Source of the DNA: Saprospiraceae bacterium
GTDB taxonomy: Bacteria > Bacteroidota > Bacteroidia > Chitinophagales > Saprospiraceae
Length of the DNA: 64,000 nucleotides
Direction of reading: 5' to 3'
NCBI GenBank assembly: GCA_016710235.1
Contig: JADJLG010000001.1
Location: 1,539,501-1,603,500 of the forward strand
The translations under genes and the position numbers were made by a program. This document shows positions 28,629-38,138 of this stretch, piece after piece; position 1 is the first letter of the stretch, and every line of letters starts with the position of its first letter. The notes beneath the pieces were generated by a model. It was not told the origin of the DNA. It saw only the letters and a program-made list of their open reading frames with translations, and searched no databases.

Positions 28629-29369
28629 ATGAGACTTTTATTTTTATTGGAAACTGTGCTGATAGCTATCTGTATGATGGCAATCATTTCCTGCAAGCAC
28701 GAGATGTCACAAGATGATCCGGAAGTATCCGCCTTATCATTGCAGACCATTGAGAATCCTTGTAGTCAGGCACAAGGTATTTGTGAGAATCAAGTTTGGC
28801 TTCTGGATACTTTGGATATTATATTGCCTGAATATCCGAACTGTGTTTTTAAGGTAGAGTATTCGGCAAAATTTTGTCCCAATTCCTTTGAAGCAGATGT
28901 GAAATTGTTAAAATACTGGTCAGATCCTTTTTGTGATGAATGGGATCAGGATATAGACAGTGTGGCCAATGCCCAGGGCAATATTACTTTATGGATTTAC
29001 AAATTTGAGAAAAAATTGATGGTTGAAATTGCTACAATAATAGGATTTTCTTATAATACTATATGTGGTGTAAATCAAAGTTTTTTAGCATCATTCACCA
29101 ATGCTGCATGCAGTAAAAGGTGCATAGTCAGAGTTCCTAAACCTGATGGAGGTTATACTTATAGAGCGATTACAATTTATTGTGGAGAAGGATGTTGTGA
29201 AACACTGATTGAGGTCTGTATAGATCCTATCACACAGAGCCCTGTAACAACGGTTTTGCCATCCAGTCCTGCAAACCCAACTAATTGTTTTTCTTATGGT
29301 GCCCAACTCCAATGCCCATACAACACAATATATAGCGGCCCTTGCGCAGTTACTTGTGGAAATCTATAA
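28629..29369 (+). CDS. Cysteine-rich hypothetical lipoprotein
   Basis: The function is not recognised. The signal ends in the lipobox AIISC. The mature protein of about 225 residues has some 18 cysteines, including CGEGCCETLIEVC and a terminal GPCAVTCGNL, which suggests a disulfide-stabilised envelope domain. It has its own terminator (29383) and is followed by a T9SS cargo gene. Confidence 0.65.
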   Translation: MRLLFLLETVLIAICMMAIISCKHEMSQDDPEVSALSLQTIENPCSQAQGICENQVWLLDTLDIILPEYPNCVFKVEYSAKFCPNSFEADVKLLKYWSDPFCDEWDQDIDSVANAQGNITLWIYKFEKKLMVEIATIIGFSYNTICGVNQSFLASFTNAACSKRCIVRVPKPDGGYTYRAITIYCGEGCCETLIEVCIDPITQSPVTTVLPSSPANPTNCFSYGAQLQCPYNTIYSGPCAVTCGNL

Positions 29370-29382
29370 TCAATAATTATTA

Positions 29383-29412
29383 TCGGGAACAGCATTGTTC
29401 CCGAAAATTTTA
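29383..29412 (+). terminator. Rho-independent-type terminator
   Basis: The perfect 9-bp stem TCGGGAACA / TGTTCCCGA with a 4-base loop (gcat) is followed by AAAATTTTAAAT. It starts 14 bp after the lipoprotein stop and ends just before the leader of the next gene. Confidence 0.65.
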
Positions 29413-29422
29413 AATATATATT

Positions 29423-31045
29423 ATGAAAAAATTACTCGCTTATTTGCTTTTAAATTGTTTGTATTTCCAAGCAGTTACATCACAAATTGCTGCTCCTGTG
29501 TGGCAATTCTCAGGTACTCCTGTTGAATGGGCTAAGAGGCCAAACCAATTGTATTATAGCAATAAAAGCTTTGAATTGTTTTTGCAAAGGAATGCTCCTA
29601 TTTTAACAAATGATTATATGTATATTTTGTTGACAAATCCTGTTGAATTGGGAAATTATGATGAAGGATCTACTTTGATAAAATATGACTTATCAACTGG
29701 TGATACAATCTGGCAACGAGAGTACAGTGCATTAGGGGAAGTTGGAAACAATGGATATAATTATTTTCCTGAGTTTTATGTAGAAGATACTATTATTCAT
29801 TTGTATGGTTATTTGGGAATTGATACAGTCAATGGATCCGGTAGGAAGATCCACCTGAATGGATTTCCTTCTCGAAGGCAAGTATCTACAATTACAGGAA
29901 GTACGGTGAAGCATGAGTATAGCGTAGATTTTAAAAATTTGTTCGGATATACTAACCCAAATACTTGGCATAAAAATGGTGATGATCGTTGGTTTTATTA
30001 TTTTCAACTTATCCGTCCTCCTTTTGATACCATTGCCAAAGCATATGTAAGACCTTATCAACTCAAGTCTGATTTAAGCTCACAGTTAATGGATAGTACC
30101 AAGGCTGTTTATTTTGACATACCGGCAAATAATCTCATGGTTTTTTGTGGACCACTTTGCATAGGAAAAGATAGTTTTATACACTTTGGTAGCACGCAAA
30201 TAAAATCCAATTTGTCTTGGAGACATTTTATGTGGAAAGTAAATATTGATGGACAACCTACTGAGCTCTTCGATATCACTAAAATAATAGGAGGCGAAGA
30301 CTCTACATTTGGTTACTATGGCGGAAATGCAGTTATTTCTGGTAATAGTATTCGTATGAAAGTGCAGTCTTCAACTACAAATGCATTACAGCGTGATGGT
30401 GTACCTGGTTATATTTATTTAGATTTTAATGGGAATTTGATCAAGGACCAAAGAAATCTGCAAATTGATGGTAAATATTTGAGTAAAATTGTTTCAACAG
30501 ATCTAGCAGAAGGTGTGTTGCATGTAGTTCAATTTTTGAATGAAAAAAATGTATTTATATACTTAGAGGATAAATTTGGAAACTTCAAAAAGGTAGGTTC
30601 TCTATTTAATGAAGGGTCGCATATCTATATGTATATTCCTGTGCGAGTGAATGTAACACCAAGCAATGATGCGTTGTTAAGTTTTATGGTTCTTGTAGAT
30701 TCCAGTTTTTCAGGTTACAAGCCTTTAGAGTATGGAGGGTGGCCTTATTTTTGTAAGATTAGTGGCGAGCATATTGGTTTGAAGACTGGAGTATTTGATG
30801 AAAAAGTGGCAAAGAGACTTCGAGTGTATCCTAATCCCGGAAGGGGCGATTTTTATCTGGAAGATTCAATTATAGGAGAGTTGACATTATTAGATATTCA
30901 GGGTCGTCAGGTAATGAATAAAGAGTGTTTAGGTGAATGCAAAATTGAAATAAATTATTTGCCTGATGGACTTTATTTATTGAAAGTAATGGATCAGAAA
31001 AATCAGGAAGTTAAAGTTTGCAAAATATTTAAGCAAAGTGATTGA
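29423..31045 (+). CDS. T9SS-secreted protein with PQQ-like repeats
   Basis: This is a secreted protein of 540 residues with a signal peptide (AVTSQ). The body contains strand-rich repeats such as IKYDLSTGDTIWQREY, a pattern of PQQ-type beta-propellers that also appears in the lipoprotein at 51132. The C-terminus (LRVYPNPGRGDFYLED, then LLDIQGRQV and LPDGLYLLKVM) is a T9SS type A sorting domain. No catalytic motif was seen, so a binding or structural surface role is more likely. Confidence 0.75.
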   Translation: MKKLLAYLLLNCLYFQAVTSQIAAPVWQFSGTPVEWAKRPNQLYYSNKSFELFLQRNAPILTNDYMYILLTNPVELGNYDEGSTLIKYDLSTGDTIWQREYSALGEVGNNGYNYFPEFYVEDTIIHLYGYLGIDTVNGSGRKIHLNGFPSRRQVSTITGSTVKHEYSVDFKNLFGYTNPNTWHKNGDDRWFYYFQLIRPPFDTIAKAYVRPYQLKSDLSSQLMDSTKAVYFDIPANNLMVFCGPLCIGKDSFIHFGSTQIKSNLSWRHFMWKVNIDGQPTELFDITKIIGGEDSTFGYYGGNAVISGNSIRMKVQSSTTNALQRDGVPGYIYLDFNGNLIKDQRNLQIDGKYLSKIVSTDLAEGVLHVVQFLNEKNVFIYLEDKFGNFKKVGSLFNEGSHIYMYIPVRVNVTPSNDALLSFMVLVDSSFSGYKPLEYGGWPYFCKISGEHIGLKTGVFDEKVAKRLRVYPNPGRGDFYLEDSIIGELTLLDIQGRQVMNKECLGECKIEINYLPDGLYLLKVMDQKNQEVKVCKIFKQSD

Positions 31046-31179
31046 ATTTTCTTTCATCAAGCTTATCAATGCTTACTTCCATGCTTCTTATTTAGGCAAT
31101 TTTCGATGCGATGTAAATTGAAGCTGCGAGTTGTGTACAAGTAATAGGGATGATGTATTTTGTCTAAAAGACAAATGAA

Positions 31180-32229
31180 TCATATCTTGAATTCCAATAG
31201 AAAATTTTTCAAGTAAGCAAGAAATTTATCTTCTTCAAAAAAATGGATCTTCATCGGCAAAATAAAAATTTCAACTCCTTCAAGTTTTTCTTTAAATTTT
31301 TCTAGTCGGACCGCATCTTTTTCAGTAGTGAGTATAAGTTTGTTGAAATGACTAATGGTTTGATATTTTTTGATTACTGTGTCTATTTCTTCTTCTGTAA
31401 AAAAATGATGATCCTCAAAAGGGAACTCTGTGACTGCAGACACCTGGTCTTTTAAAAAGTCAGTGATATAATCTGATTGTGCAATGGCAGAAAGTAAAAC
31501 GACATGCAAGCCATCGTTGAGCTTGAAAATTCGGGAAGGGTTGAATAATGAGTATGGATCGCCATACGTCATTTCTGAAAAAAAGAGAGCTTGATGCTCA
31601 GTTAATTTTAATCGCTTGGCCCAAGCTTTTTTTTCCTGTTCATCCGGTTGATGTGGACATTTTGTGACTATGATTGCATCCGCTCTTTGCGAGCCATACC
31701 TCCATTCTCTCAATCGACCTGAGGGCAACAAGTAATCCTTAAAATAGGGATTTGCGTATTCTGTCAGCAGAATATTCATGCCGGGTTTAACCTGCAAATG
31801 CTGATATCCATCATCCATCAAAATGGTTTGGATTTCCGGGTGTTTTGCCAGAAATAAAGGGATACCAAGACCGCGACTTTCAGAAACTGCTACCGGTATC
31901 TCCGGAAATTTTCTTTTGATCTGTAGGGCTTCGTCTCCGGAAAGCTCCGGAGAATCGACTACAGTGACCAATCTAAATCCGTCGGTTTTACGCTTGTATC
32001 CTCGGCTGATCACCCCGGGATATAAATACTGCCGGAGAAATCTCAACAAGTATTCAATATGTGGAGATTTGCCCGTGCCACCAACAGATAAATTTCCGAC
32101 CGAAATGACAGGAATGCTGAAAGAAGTCGATTTTAGAAAACCATTGAAATAAAGTCCTTGATGGATACTTACGCCTAAACCGTACAGGAATGCGACAGGA
32201 GAGAGAAGTAAAGCGAGAATCTTATTCAA
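31180..32229 (-). CDS. lpxK: Tetraacyldisaccharide 4'-kinase
   Basis: LpxK phosphorylates the 4' position of the lipid A disaccharide precursor at the inner membrane. A membrane-associated N-terminus is followed by the P-loop VGNLSVGGTGKSPH (residues 44-57), ISRGYKRK, DDGYQHLQV and the C-terminal LTTEKDAVRL. At 349 residues it has normal length. With the PagL-type deacylase at 20266 it is the second lipid A gene in the window. Confidence 0.95.
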   Translation of the reverse strand: MNKILALLLSPVAFLYGLGVSIHQGLYFNGFLKSTSFSIPVISVGNLSVGGTGKSPHIEYLLRFLRQYLYPGVISRGYKRKTDGFRLVTVVDSPELSGDEALQIKRKFPEIPVAVSESRGLGIPLFLAKHPEIQTILMDDGYQHLQVKPGMNILLTEYANPYFKDYLLPSGRLREWRYGSQRADAIIVTKCPHQPDEQEKKAWAKRLKLTEHQALFFSEMTYGDPYSLFNPSRIFKLNDGLHVVLLSAIAQSDYITDFLKDQVSAVTEFPFEDHHFFTEEEIDTVIKKYQTISHFNKLILTTEKDAVRLEKFKEKLEGVEIFILPMKIHFFEEDKFLAYLKNFLLEFKI

Positions 32230-32393
32230 CTTGGTCTATTTTATTTTCTTTCTACCCAATTTAATGTTTCTTTGTAACGAGTCAAACTTTCGGAGATCAG
32301 TAAATATTCTATTACAATTATCAGTATGATTAAGACATACAGTGACAAATAAAGCTGAAAATTGTTTTCTTTGTCTGTCTAATTCCAAAATAT

Positions 32394-34448
32394 ATGATAT
32401 CAATTCGCTTTTGCCTGAAGATCGTTTCGTTAATGTTATTGGTTCCGTACACTGATGATTATATTTTTGCACAGACTACATTGATTACTGTCAATTCAGA
32501 CAGACGATTTCAGACAATTGACGGATTTGGAGCACATGAGTCGAGCTTACAGGTGAATACCACTGCTTGGCAGCAGCTCTTTTTTGACAAACTTGGGGCA
32601 AGCATGTACCGAGTGGATCTTACTCCAAGGTTGAAAAGTCCTTATTCGGATTTGAGTTATTATAGTCCCTGGTTCATGGGCAGTCAGGTGCGCAGTGTTT
32701 TTAATCTGGAAGATCAGTCTAACCCAAACGGGCCTGAGAATAATCGCGTCCGCACTTATACAGGTCCGGCAGACTACAGCAGGCTTTTTGGCGGGAGATC
32801 GGCACCCATAGCGGTCATGGGCCCTGACATAGAAAAAAACCTCACTTACTTCGTTTATTCTCCTGATGGTGCTATTGCAGCAGGTTTGCAGCGGTCTAAA
32901 GCAGGTGAATCGTTCAGGCTGATCGGATCGTTATGGTCTCCGGTGCCGTGGGTGAAACAAAGTTCGGGAAATCGATATGGAGACAACTGGTGGCCCGGCC
33001 CGGTTGCCAATCAAGCCTGGCCTTTTATCTGGGGTGGCAATTTTGCCGGGGGAAAATTAGATTTGTCAGAGACTGCGCTTGCAGTATTTGATGACAAATC
33101 ACAGGGTGGTACGGGGCCAACTTCTTCGCTTACTCAATTTGTGAGGAGCACAGCAGCATACATTCTTGGTTTTCAAAGATTTCACCAGATCAAACTCGCC
33201 GCAATCAGTATTCAAAATGAACTCAATTTCGAACAGTTTTACAATAGTGCAACCTATCCGCTTGCATCTCAGTATGTCAAGGCGGTTAAAGCAGTCCGCA
33301 TTGAATTTGACAAGCACCCCGAGTTGAAAGATATTCAAATCATGGGACCTGAAGATCTGTTGGGTGGTGATGCTTATGGCATGTGGGAGTATGGCGGGCC
33401 TGTTCATAAAAACTTACAGTATATTCAGGCAATCGAATCTGATTCAGCAGCTTCAAGGGCCGTCAGTTTTTATTGCGTGCATGGATATGACAACAATGGA
33501 GTTAGCTCTTCCGGAGCGAATTCCAGCCTATGGAATTGGTGGTACAATGGTTGGAATACAAGACCTGCACCCGGGCTTCCCAATCAAGTAAAAGGCGTGT
33601 CAAGCTATGGCAAAAAGTCCTGGATGACAGAGACTTCCGGAGAAAATTCAGAATGGCTTGCTCCTGTATCCGGTTTTCCTTCTAACGGTGGGTGGAGTAT
33701 AGCATTGAAGTTGCACCAGGCGCTCACTGTTGGAATGCAGAGCGCTTGGTTGTATTGGAATTTTACTGAAGAAGCAGGAACCGCAAATGTAGGTGATCAA
33801 TCTCTGACCACTGTTGCTTTGGGAGAGAACAGTCCCAAATATGCTGCATTCAAACATTTTTGCAAGTGGATCCGCCCTGGATATCAAAGAACAGAAATGA
33901 ACTCTAATAGTACACAGGTAGTGGCTAGTTCCTTCGTTGACCCACAGAATCTCAACTGGACATCAGTACTCATTAATACATCGACTGTCAACCAAGCTGT
34001 GATCGTTCGGCGACAAGGTTCAATACCTTTGAAAGGGAGATTCCGATTCATTTCCAGTGATTGCGGAAAGTTGTTGGATACTTTTGGATTAATTCCTACT
34101 AATGGAGATTTGACCTTCTCCATGAAACCTTTTAGCGTGATAACAATAAATGGAAAGTTGGATCAGACAACGGATTCGGAAATAGCTGACAAATCAAATG
34201 TACTTAGCTGTAAAATTTTAGATGGAAAATTAGTTTGCAACGGTAAAATTAATTTGTCTGAAATCAAAAAACTAAGACTGTACAATTTACATGGTGCAAA
34301 GCTGATGGAAATGAATTATTGCGGTCTTTCCGAAATGCAGAATAGGGTTTCTTTTGAGGCGGAGCTTCCGGAAATGAATTCAGGTATGTATTTCTTGGAA
34401 TTTGTTTGTGGAGCTCGTTCCCACATACAGAGAATCGTTTACCCTTGA
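32394..34448 (+). CDS. T9SS-secreted GH30-family glycoside hydrolase
   Basis: This is an extracellular glycosidase of family GH30. A signal peptide (DDYIFAQ) is followed by QTIDGFGAHESS, the family's opening strand of the (beta/alpha)8 barrel. The acid/base glutamate lies in SIQNELNF (E276) and the nucleophile in SWMTETSGE (E413). A beta-sandwich follows the barrel (NTSTVNQAVIV, PFSVITING). The last ~80 residues (LYNLHGAKLMEM, MNSGMYFLEFV) are a T9SS sorting domain. GH30 covers xylanases, glucanases and fucosidases; the substrate cannot be read here. Its stop is 2 bp from the convergent ubiX-like gene. Confidence 0.87.
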   Translation: MISIRFCLKIVSLMLLVPYTDDYIFAQTTLITVNSDRRFQTIDGFGAHESSLQVNTTAWQQLFFDKLGASMYRVDLTPRLKSPYSDLSYYSPWFMGSQVRSVFNLEDQSNPNGPENNRVRTYTGPADYSRLFGGRSAPIAVMGPDIEKNLTYFVYSPDGAIAAGLQRSKAGESFRLIGSLWSPVPWVKQSSGNRYGDNWWPGPVANQAWPFIWGGNFAGGKLDLSETALAVFDDKSQGGTGPTSSLTQFVRSTAAYILGFQRFHQIKLAAISIQNELNFEQFYNSATYPLASQYVKAVKAVRIEFDKHPELKDIQIMGPEDLLGGDAYGMWEYGGPVHKNLQYIQAIESDSAASRAVSFYCVHGYDNNGVSSSGANSSLWNWWYNGWNTRPAPGLPNQVKGVSSYGKKSWMTETSGENSEWLAPVSGFPSNGGWSIALKLHQALTVGMQSAWLYWNFTEEAGTANVGDQSLTTVALGENSPKYAAFKHFCKWIRPGYQRTEMNSNSTQVVASSFVDPQNLNWTSVLINTSTVNQAVIVRRQGSIPLKGRFRFISSDCGKLLDTFGLIPTNGDLTFSMKPFSVITINGKLDQTTDSEIADKSNVLSCKILDGKLVCNGKINLSEIKKLRLYNLHGAKLMEMNYCGLSEMQNRVSFEAELPEMNSGMYFLEFVCGARSHIQRIVYP

Positions 34449-34450
34449 TT

Positions 34451-35008
34451 TTATTGACCCCATCTGAATGATTGGATGTTTATTCCGGCAAGATGGAGTG
34501 CTCGATCTGTGACGGTACTAGCCAGATCATCCATGCTCTGTGGCTTACTATAGAATGAAGGAATTGCAGGACAGATTATAGCACCGGCCAAGGTAAGTTG
34601 TTTCATATTTTCGATATGGATCAAACTAAAAGGTGTTTCACGCAGTATCAGGATAAGTTTTCGCCGTTCTTTCAGCATCACATCTGCTGTCCGACTCATG
34701 AGATCATCGGATAGCCCTTGGGCGGCTTTAGCCAGAAAACCTGCGCTGCAAGGACAAACAATCATGGCTGAATAGTCGGAAGAGCCGGAAGCAGATCCCT
34801 CAAAAAAGTCATTTCTGTCCGCAATATGAAATCCAAAACTCTGAGGATCAACACCGGTATTTTCCAGTTCCCAGTTGACTAGGCCGTTTTTGGAAAAAAT
34901 GACCGAAACCGCTACATTTTCCAATGTAGCAAGCTTTTGAAGCAACACTCTGGCATAAATTGAGCCACTTGAACCTGAAATGCCAACCACTATTTTATTC
35001 TTCATCAA
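34451..35008 (-). CDS. ubiX: UbiX-family flavin prenyltransferase
   Basis: UbiX prenylates FMN to make the cofactor of UbiD decarboxylases. Visible motifs are VGISGSSGSIYARVLL at the N-terminus, the IVCPCSAGFLAKAAQGLSDD region, and the conserved RKLILILRETPFSLIHIENM, then ICPAIPSFY. At 185 residues it has family length. No ubiD gene is in the window. Confidence 0.93.
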   Translation of the reverse strand: MMKNKIVVGISGSSGSIYARVLLQKLATLENVAVSVIFSKNGLVNWELENTGVDPQSFGFHIADRNDFFEGSASGSSDYSAMIVCPCSAGFLAKAAQGLSDDLMSRTADVMLKERRKLILILRETPFSLIHIENMKQLTLAGAIICPAIPSFYSKPQSMDDLASTVTDRALHLAGINIQSFRWGQ

Positions 35009-35365
35009 CTCTCAAAACAAATTAATATGTACAATGATCACTAAAGCTATTTTTTGCAGTTAAGATATGTCGAGTGATACAACTTATTTTAATCGGAGAT
35101 TTGGTTTTGGGTACCAAAATGAGAATTAAATCGGAAAATAAATAAAAGAATTTTAATGTGACCGGATGGACGGCGATGTGAAAACCGAGTGAACTGAACA
35201 AAACTTTGCCCGGCATAGCAGTCACTCTCAAGTGAGTAATCTTGAGTTTTCAAAAACCCAGATTTTGCAGTCAATTCGTTTCGTAATAGATTTTCAATTG
35301 TAGAATCCGGGATAAATTTCATTTTGACCAACTTGAAGGAAGAAAGAGAAACTGTAAAATTTGGG
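35009..35365. other. Intergenic region between ubiX and folC
   Basis: This spacer has two overlapping minus-strand open frames of 69 and 80 codons. Neither shows a signal peptide, a recognisable domain or a good ribosome-binding context, so neither is called as a gene. No terminator or clear -7 box was found. Confidence 0.5.
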
Positions 35366-36670
35366 TTAAATCACTTCCGCTACAACGAATATACTCCCTG
35401 TTACCAGAATTAAATCGTCTTTTTTTGAAGAAAGTTTAGCATATTGCAATGCTTTACGGACGCTGGAATATGATCTCCCTTCCAAGCCATGGCCCGAGGC
35501 TTGTTGTTGTAATTCTGCTGCATCTAAACCACGAGGAATATTTGCTTTACAGAAATAATACTGTGCATCTTTAGGAAAGTAATTCCATAAATGATCAAGT
35601 GATTTATCTTTGACAAATCCGCACACAATGTGCAACTTTCGAAAGGATATTTTGGCTATTTGTTCGAAGGTCAAACGTATCCCATCCTCATTATGTGCAC
35701 TTTCACATAATACACGAGGATGATGCTTGCTCAACCAGTGGAATCTTCCCATGATTTTCGTTAGGGAGACGCAGTTCTCCAGAGCAAATCTGACTTTGGC
35801 AGGAGAAAATTTATAATTCTGATTTTGGTGTAGCAAGGCATATGCGGCAATAGCAGTTCTGATATTTTCCTGTTGATAAATCCCCTGTAAGTCAGGTACG
35901 AGTTCGATATCCAGGTTCGGTTTTTTCATATGAATCAGAGACCTGAATTCTGATGTGGCAGACCGAAGAAAATTGTGCTCTAACATTTCTTCTGCGTAAT
36001 AAAGTTGAGCTTCCCGTGATGCTGCCACTTCCTCAAAAACCCTTTGCGTCTCCTCTTGCTTTCGGCCTATCAATACAGGAGTTTTGTTTTTGATGATACC
36101 CGCTTTTTCGGCAGCAATGAGTTGTAAAGATTCACCTAAAATGTCCGTATGATCTTTGCTAATATTGGTGATGATGCTGAGCAATGGTAGTATGACATTT
36201 GTTGAGTCGAGTCTGCCGCCCAATCCCGTTTCGATGACAGCGATATCAATATTCTCTTTTGCGAAATGATCAAATGCCATCACTACAGACAATTCAAAAA
36301 ATGAAGGTTGTATTTCTGCCATAACTTCACGGTTTCGCTGGAGAAAGTCGATAACTCTCCTTTGGGGAATATATTCGCCATTGATTTTAATACGTTCCCT
36401 AAAATCCCTGTAATGTGGAGAGATATATAATCCGGTTTTATATCCATGTGACTGGAGCAAAGCAGCAATGAGGTGGCTGACAGAACCCTTTCCATTTGTC
36501 CCTGCAATGTGTACCGTAGGAAATTTTAAATGGGGCTGGTCATTGGCAGAACAAAGTGCAAGCGTGTTGGTCAAATCTTTTTTGTAAGCCGCGGTTCCAA
36601 TACGATGGAACATCGGCAGTTGCTGATACATCAGTTCTAAAGCCTTTGCATAGGATTTGATTGGCTCCAT
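35366..36670 (-). CDS. folC: Folylpolyglutamate synthase / dihydrofolate synthase
   Basis: FolC adds glutamate to dihydropteroate and to folates. The P-loop HIAGTNGKGSVSHLIAALL is followed by GLYISPHYRDFRERI, the ETGLGGRLDSTN motif and ITNISKDHTDILG. The Mur-ligase C-terminal domain ends with LVTGSIFVVAEV. At 434 residues it has standard length. It begins 23 bp after the efflux adaptor gene and is probably the last gene of that unit. Confidence 0.95.
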   Translation of the reverse strand: MEPIKSYAKALELMYQQLPMFHRIGTAAYKKDLTNTLALCSANDQPHLKFPTVHIAGTNGKGSVSHLIAALLQSHGYKTGLYISPHYRDFRERIKINGEYIPQRRVIDFLQRNREVMAEIQPSFFELSVVMAFDHFAKENIDIAVIETGLGGRLDSTNVILPLLSIITNISKDHTDILGESLQLIAAEKAGIIKNKTPVLIGRKQEETQRVFEEVAASREAQLYYAEEMLEHNFLRSATSEFRSLIHMKKPNLDIELVPDLQGIYQQENIRTAIAAYALLHQNQNYKFSPAKVRFALENCVSLTKIMGRFHWLSKHHPRVLCESAHNEDGIRLTFEQIAKISFRKLHIVCGFVKDKSLDHLWNYFPKDAQYYFCKANIPRGLDAAELQQQASGHGLEGRSYSSVRKALQYAKLSSKKDDLILVTGSIFVVAEVI

Positions 36671-36693
36671 AAAAATTGGAGATGAGTTTTGGA

Positions 36694-38118
36694 CTACTCC
36701 GAACCGGTTTTTTTCTTGCTTTCTTCTTTTTTCTCTTTGATTCTATCCCCATTCTTGAGCGATTTCGCGATAGCCGAATACGGCCCAATCACGACAATAT
36801 CTTCAGGTTTTAGGCCGGATTTGATTTCAATAAAGTTTTCATCCTGAATCCCTGTGGTGACGTCTATTCTGGCACAAGTGTCTCCCTTTTGTAAAAAAAC
36901 GGCTTCCATAAATTCACTTTCATGCACTGGTTGATCCGTTGAGCCGATTTCGTTGGAATTATTTCCCAATTTTTCCCTCTTTTTCTTTTCTTCTTCTCGG
37001 AGATCATACGCTGTTACAGCAGTAATCGGTACTGACAATACCGATTTTACCTGATTCGTGATAATGTCAACCGTAGCAGTCATGCCCGGCTTAAAAGGAG
37101 AGCCGTTTTTGGAGTCGACCAGGTTTTTGTAAGATTCTTTGTCTATTCTGATTTTTACTACAAACTTCGTTACCTGATCTGTAGATAGTGCATTCGCAAC
37201 ACCAAGATTGGAAGCACTGTTGGCAACTTCAGTGACTGTTCCCTTGAATTTTTTATTTTGGTAAGCATCTACTTCAATGTCTGCCGTCTGTCCTGTTTTT
37301 ACACGTACGATGTCATTTTCACTGACTTCAACCTGAACTTCCATAGCTCCTAAATCAGCTATGCGCATGATTTCTGTTCCACTCATTTGGATAGTACCTA
37401 CGACTCGTTCGCCCTTTTCAACATTGAGTTTGGAAACGATTCCATCAGCAGGAGCTTTTAGAGTAGTTCTGCCCAGGTTAGTTTTTTGTTCTTTGAGTAC
37501 AGCCTCCGCATCACGTACCTGAAATCCTGCGGACTGTGCTTGATTTTGGCTTGCTTTGATAGAATTTTCTGCTGCTCTCAGGTTGGACTCCAAATTTTTC
37601 ATAGCTGTCTCAGAGGCATCCAGGTCCATCTGAGAGATAATACCCTCTTTGAACAAACTGAGATTTCTACGGTAGCTCTTGACAGCATTCTCGTACTGTG
37701 CTTTCACCTGATCCCGATTCGCACGGGCAGTCTCAACGTTGGATTGGGAGGCTCCTGCCTGAGACCTGGCTACACTGACACCGGCCGTAGACCGTTCCAC
37801 TGCAGATTGGTACATATCCGGATTGACACGAGCCAGTATTTGTCCTGCCTTGACAGAATCACCTTCTTTGACATACAATTCGACGACTTCACCTGAAACG
37901 TCTGATGATATCTTGATTTCTTTTTCCGGATAGATTTTACCACTGGCAGAAACAGTTTCTATAATGTCTCTGCTTGTTACTTTCTCCAGGTAAACCTCCG
38001 TACCCTTCGGCCTTGACTTACCTTTGATGATAGCGGCAATGATAAGGACCAGGGCAAGTGAAATGCCGATGATCCACCACCATTTTTTTGATTTTTTTGG
38101 ACTGAGTTGACGATTCAT
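36694..38118 (-). CDS. HlyD/MacA-type efflux periplasmic adaptor subunit
   Basis: This membrane-fusion protein bridges an inner-membrane transporter and TolC. There is one N-terminal membrane segment (residues 14-30), then the lipoyl half VSASGKIYPEKEIKISSDVSGEV with EGDSVKAGQILARV. A helical hairpin rich in Ala/Gln/Asn, the second lipoyl half LKAPADGIVSKLNVEKGERV and a beta-barrel region follow. The C-terminus is Lys/Glu-rich. The TolC gene lies 20 bp upstream. No ABC or RND permease gene is adjacent, so the inner-membrane partner must be elsewhere. Confidence 0.88.
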   Translation of the reverse strand: MNRQLSPKKSKKWWWIIGISLALVLIIAAIIKGKSRPKGTEVYLEKVTSRDIIETVSASGKIYPEKEIKISSDVSGEVVELYVKEGDSVKAGQILARVNPDMYQSAVERSTAGVSVARSQAGASQSNVETARANRDQVKAQYENAVKSYRRNLSLFKEGIISQMDLDASETAMKNLESNLRAAENSIKASQNQAQSAGFQVRDAEAVLKEQKTNLGRTTLKAPADGIVSKLNVEKGERVVGTIQMSGTEIMRIADLGAMEVQVEVSENDIVRVKTGQTADIEVDAYQNKKFKGTVTEVANSASNLGVANALSTDQVTKFVVKIRIDKESYKNLVDSKNGSPFKPGMTATVDIITNQVKSVLSVPITAVTAYDLREEEKKKREKLGNNSNEIGSTDQPVHESEFMEAVFLQKGDTCARIDVTTGIQDENFIEIKSGLKPEDIVVIGPYSAIAKSLKNGDRIKEKKEESKKKTGSE

Positions 38119-38138
38119 AAACTTAAAATGGAGAACTT

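Noticed and set aside
35022..35331. Two minus-strand open frames of 69 and 80 codons between ubiX and folC
   Set aside because: They overlap each other, lack a domain or signal and have no codon pattern supporting coding.
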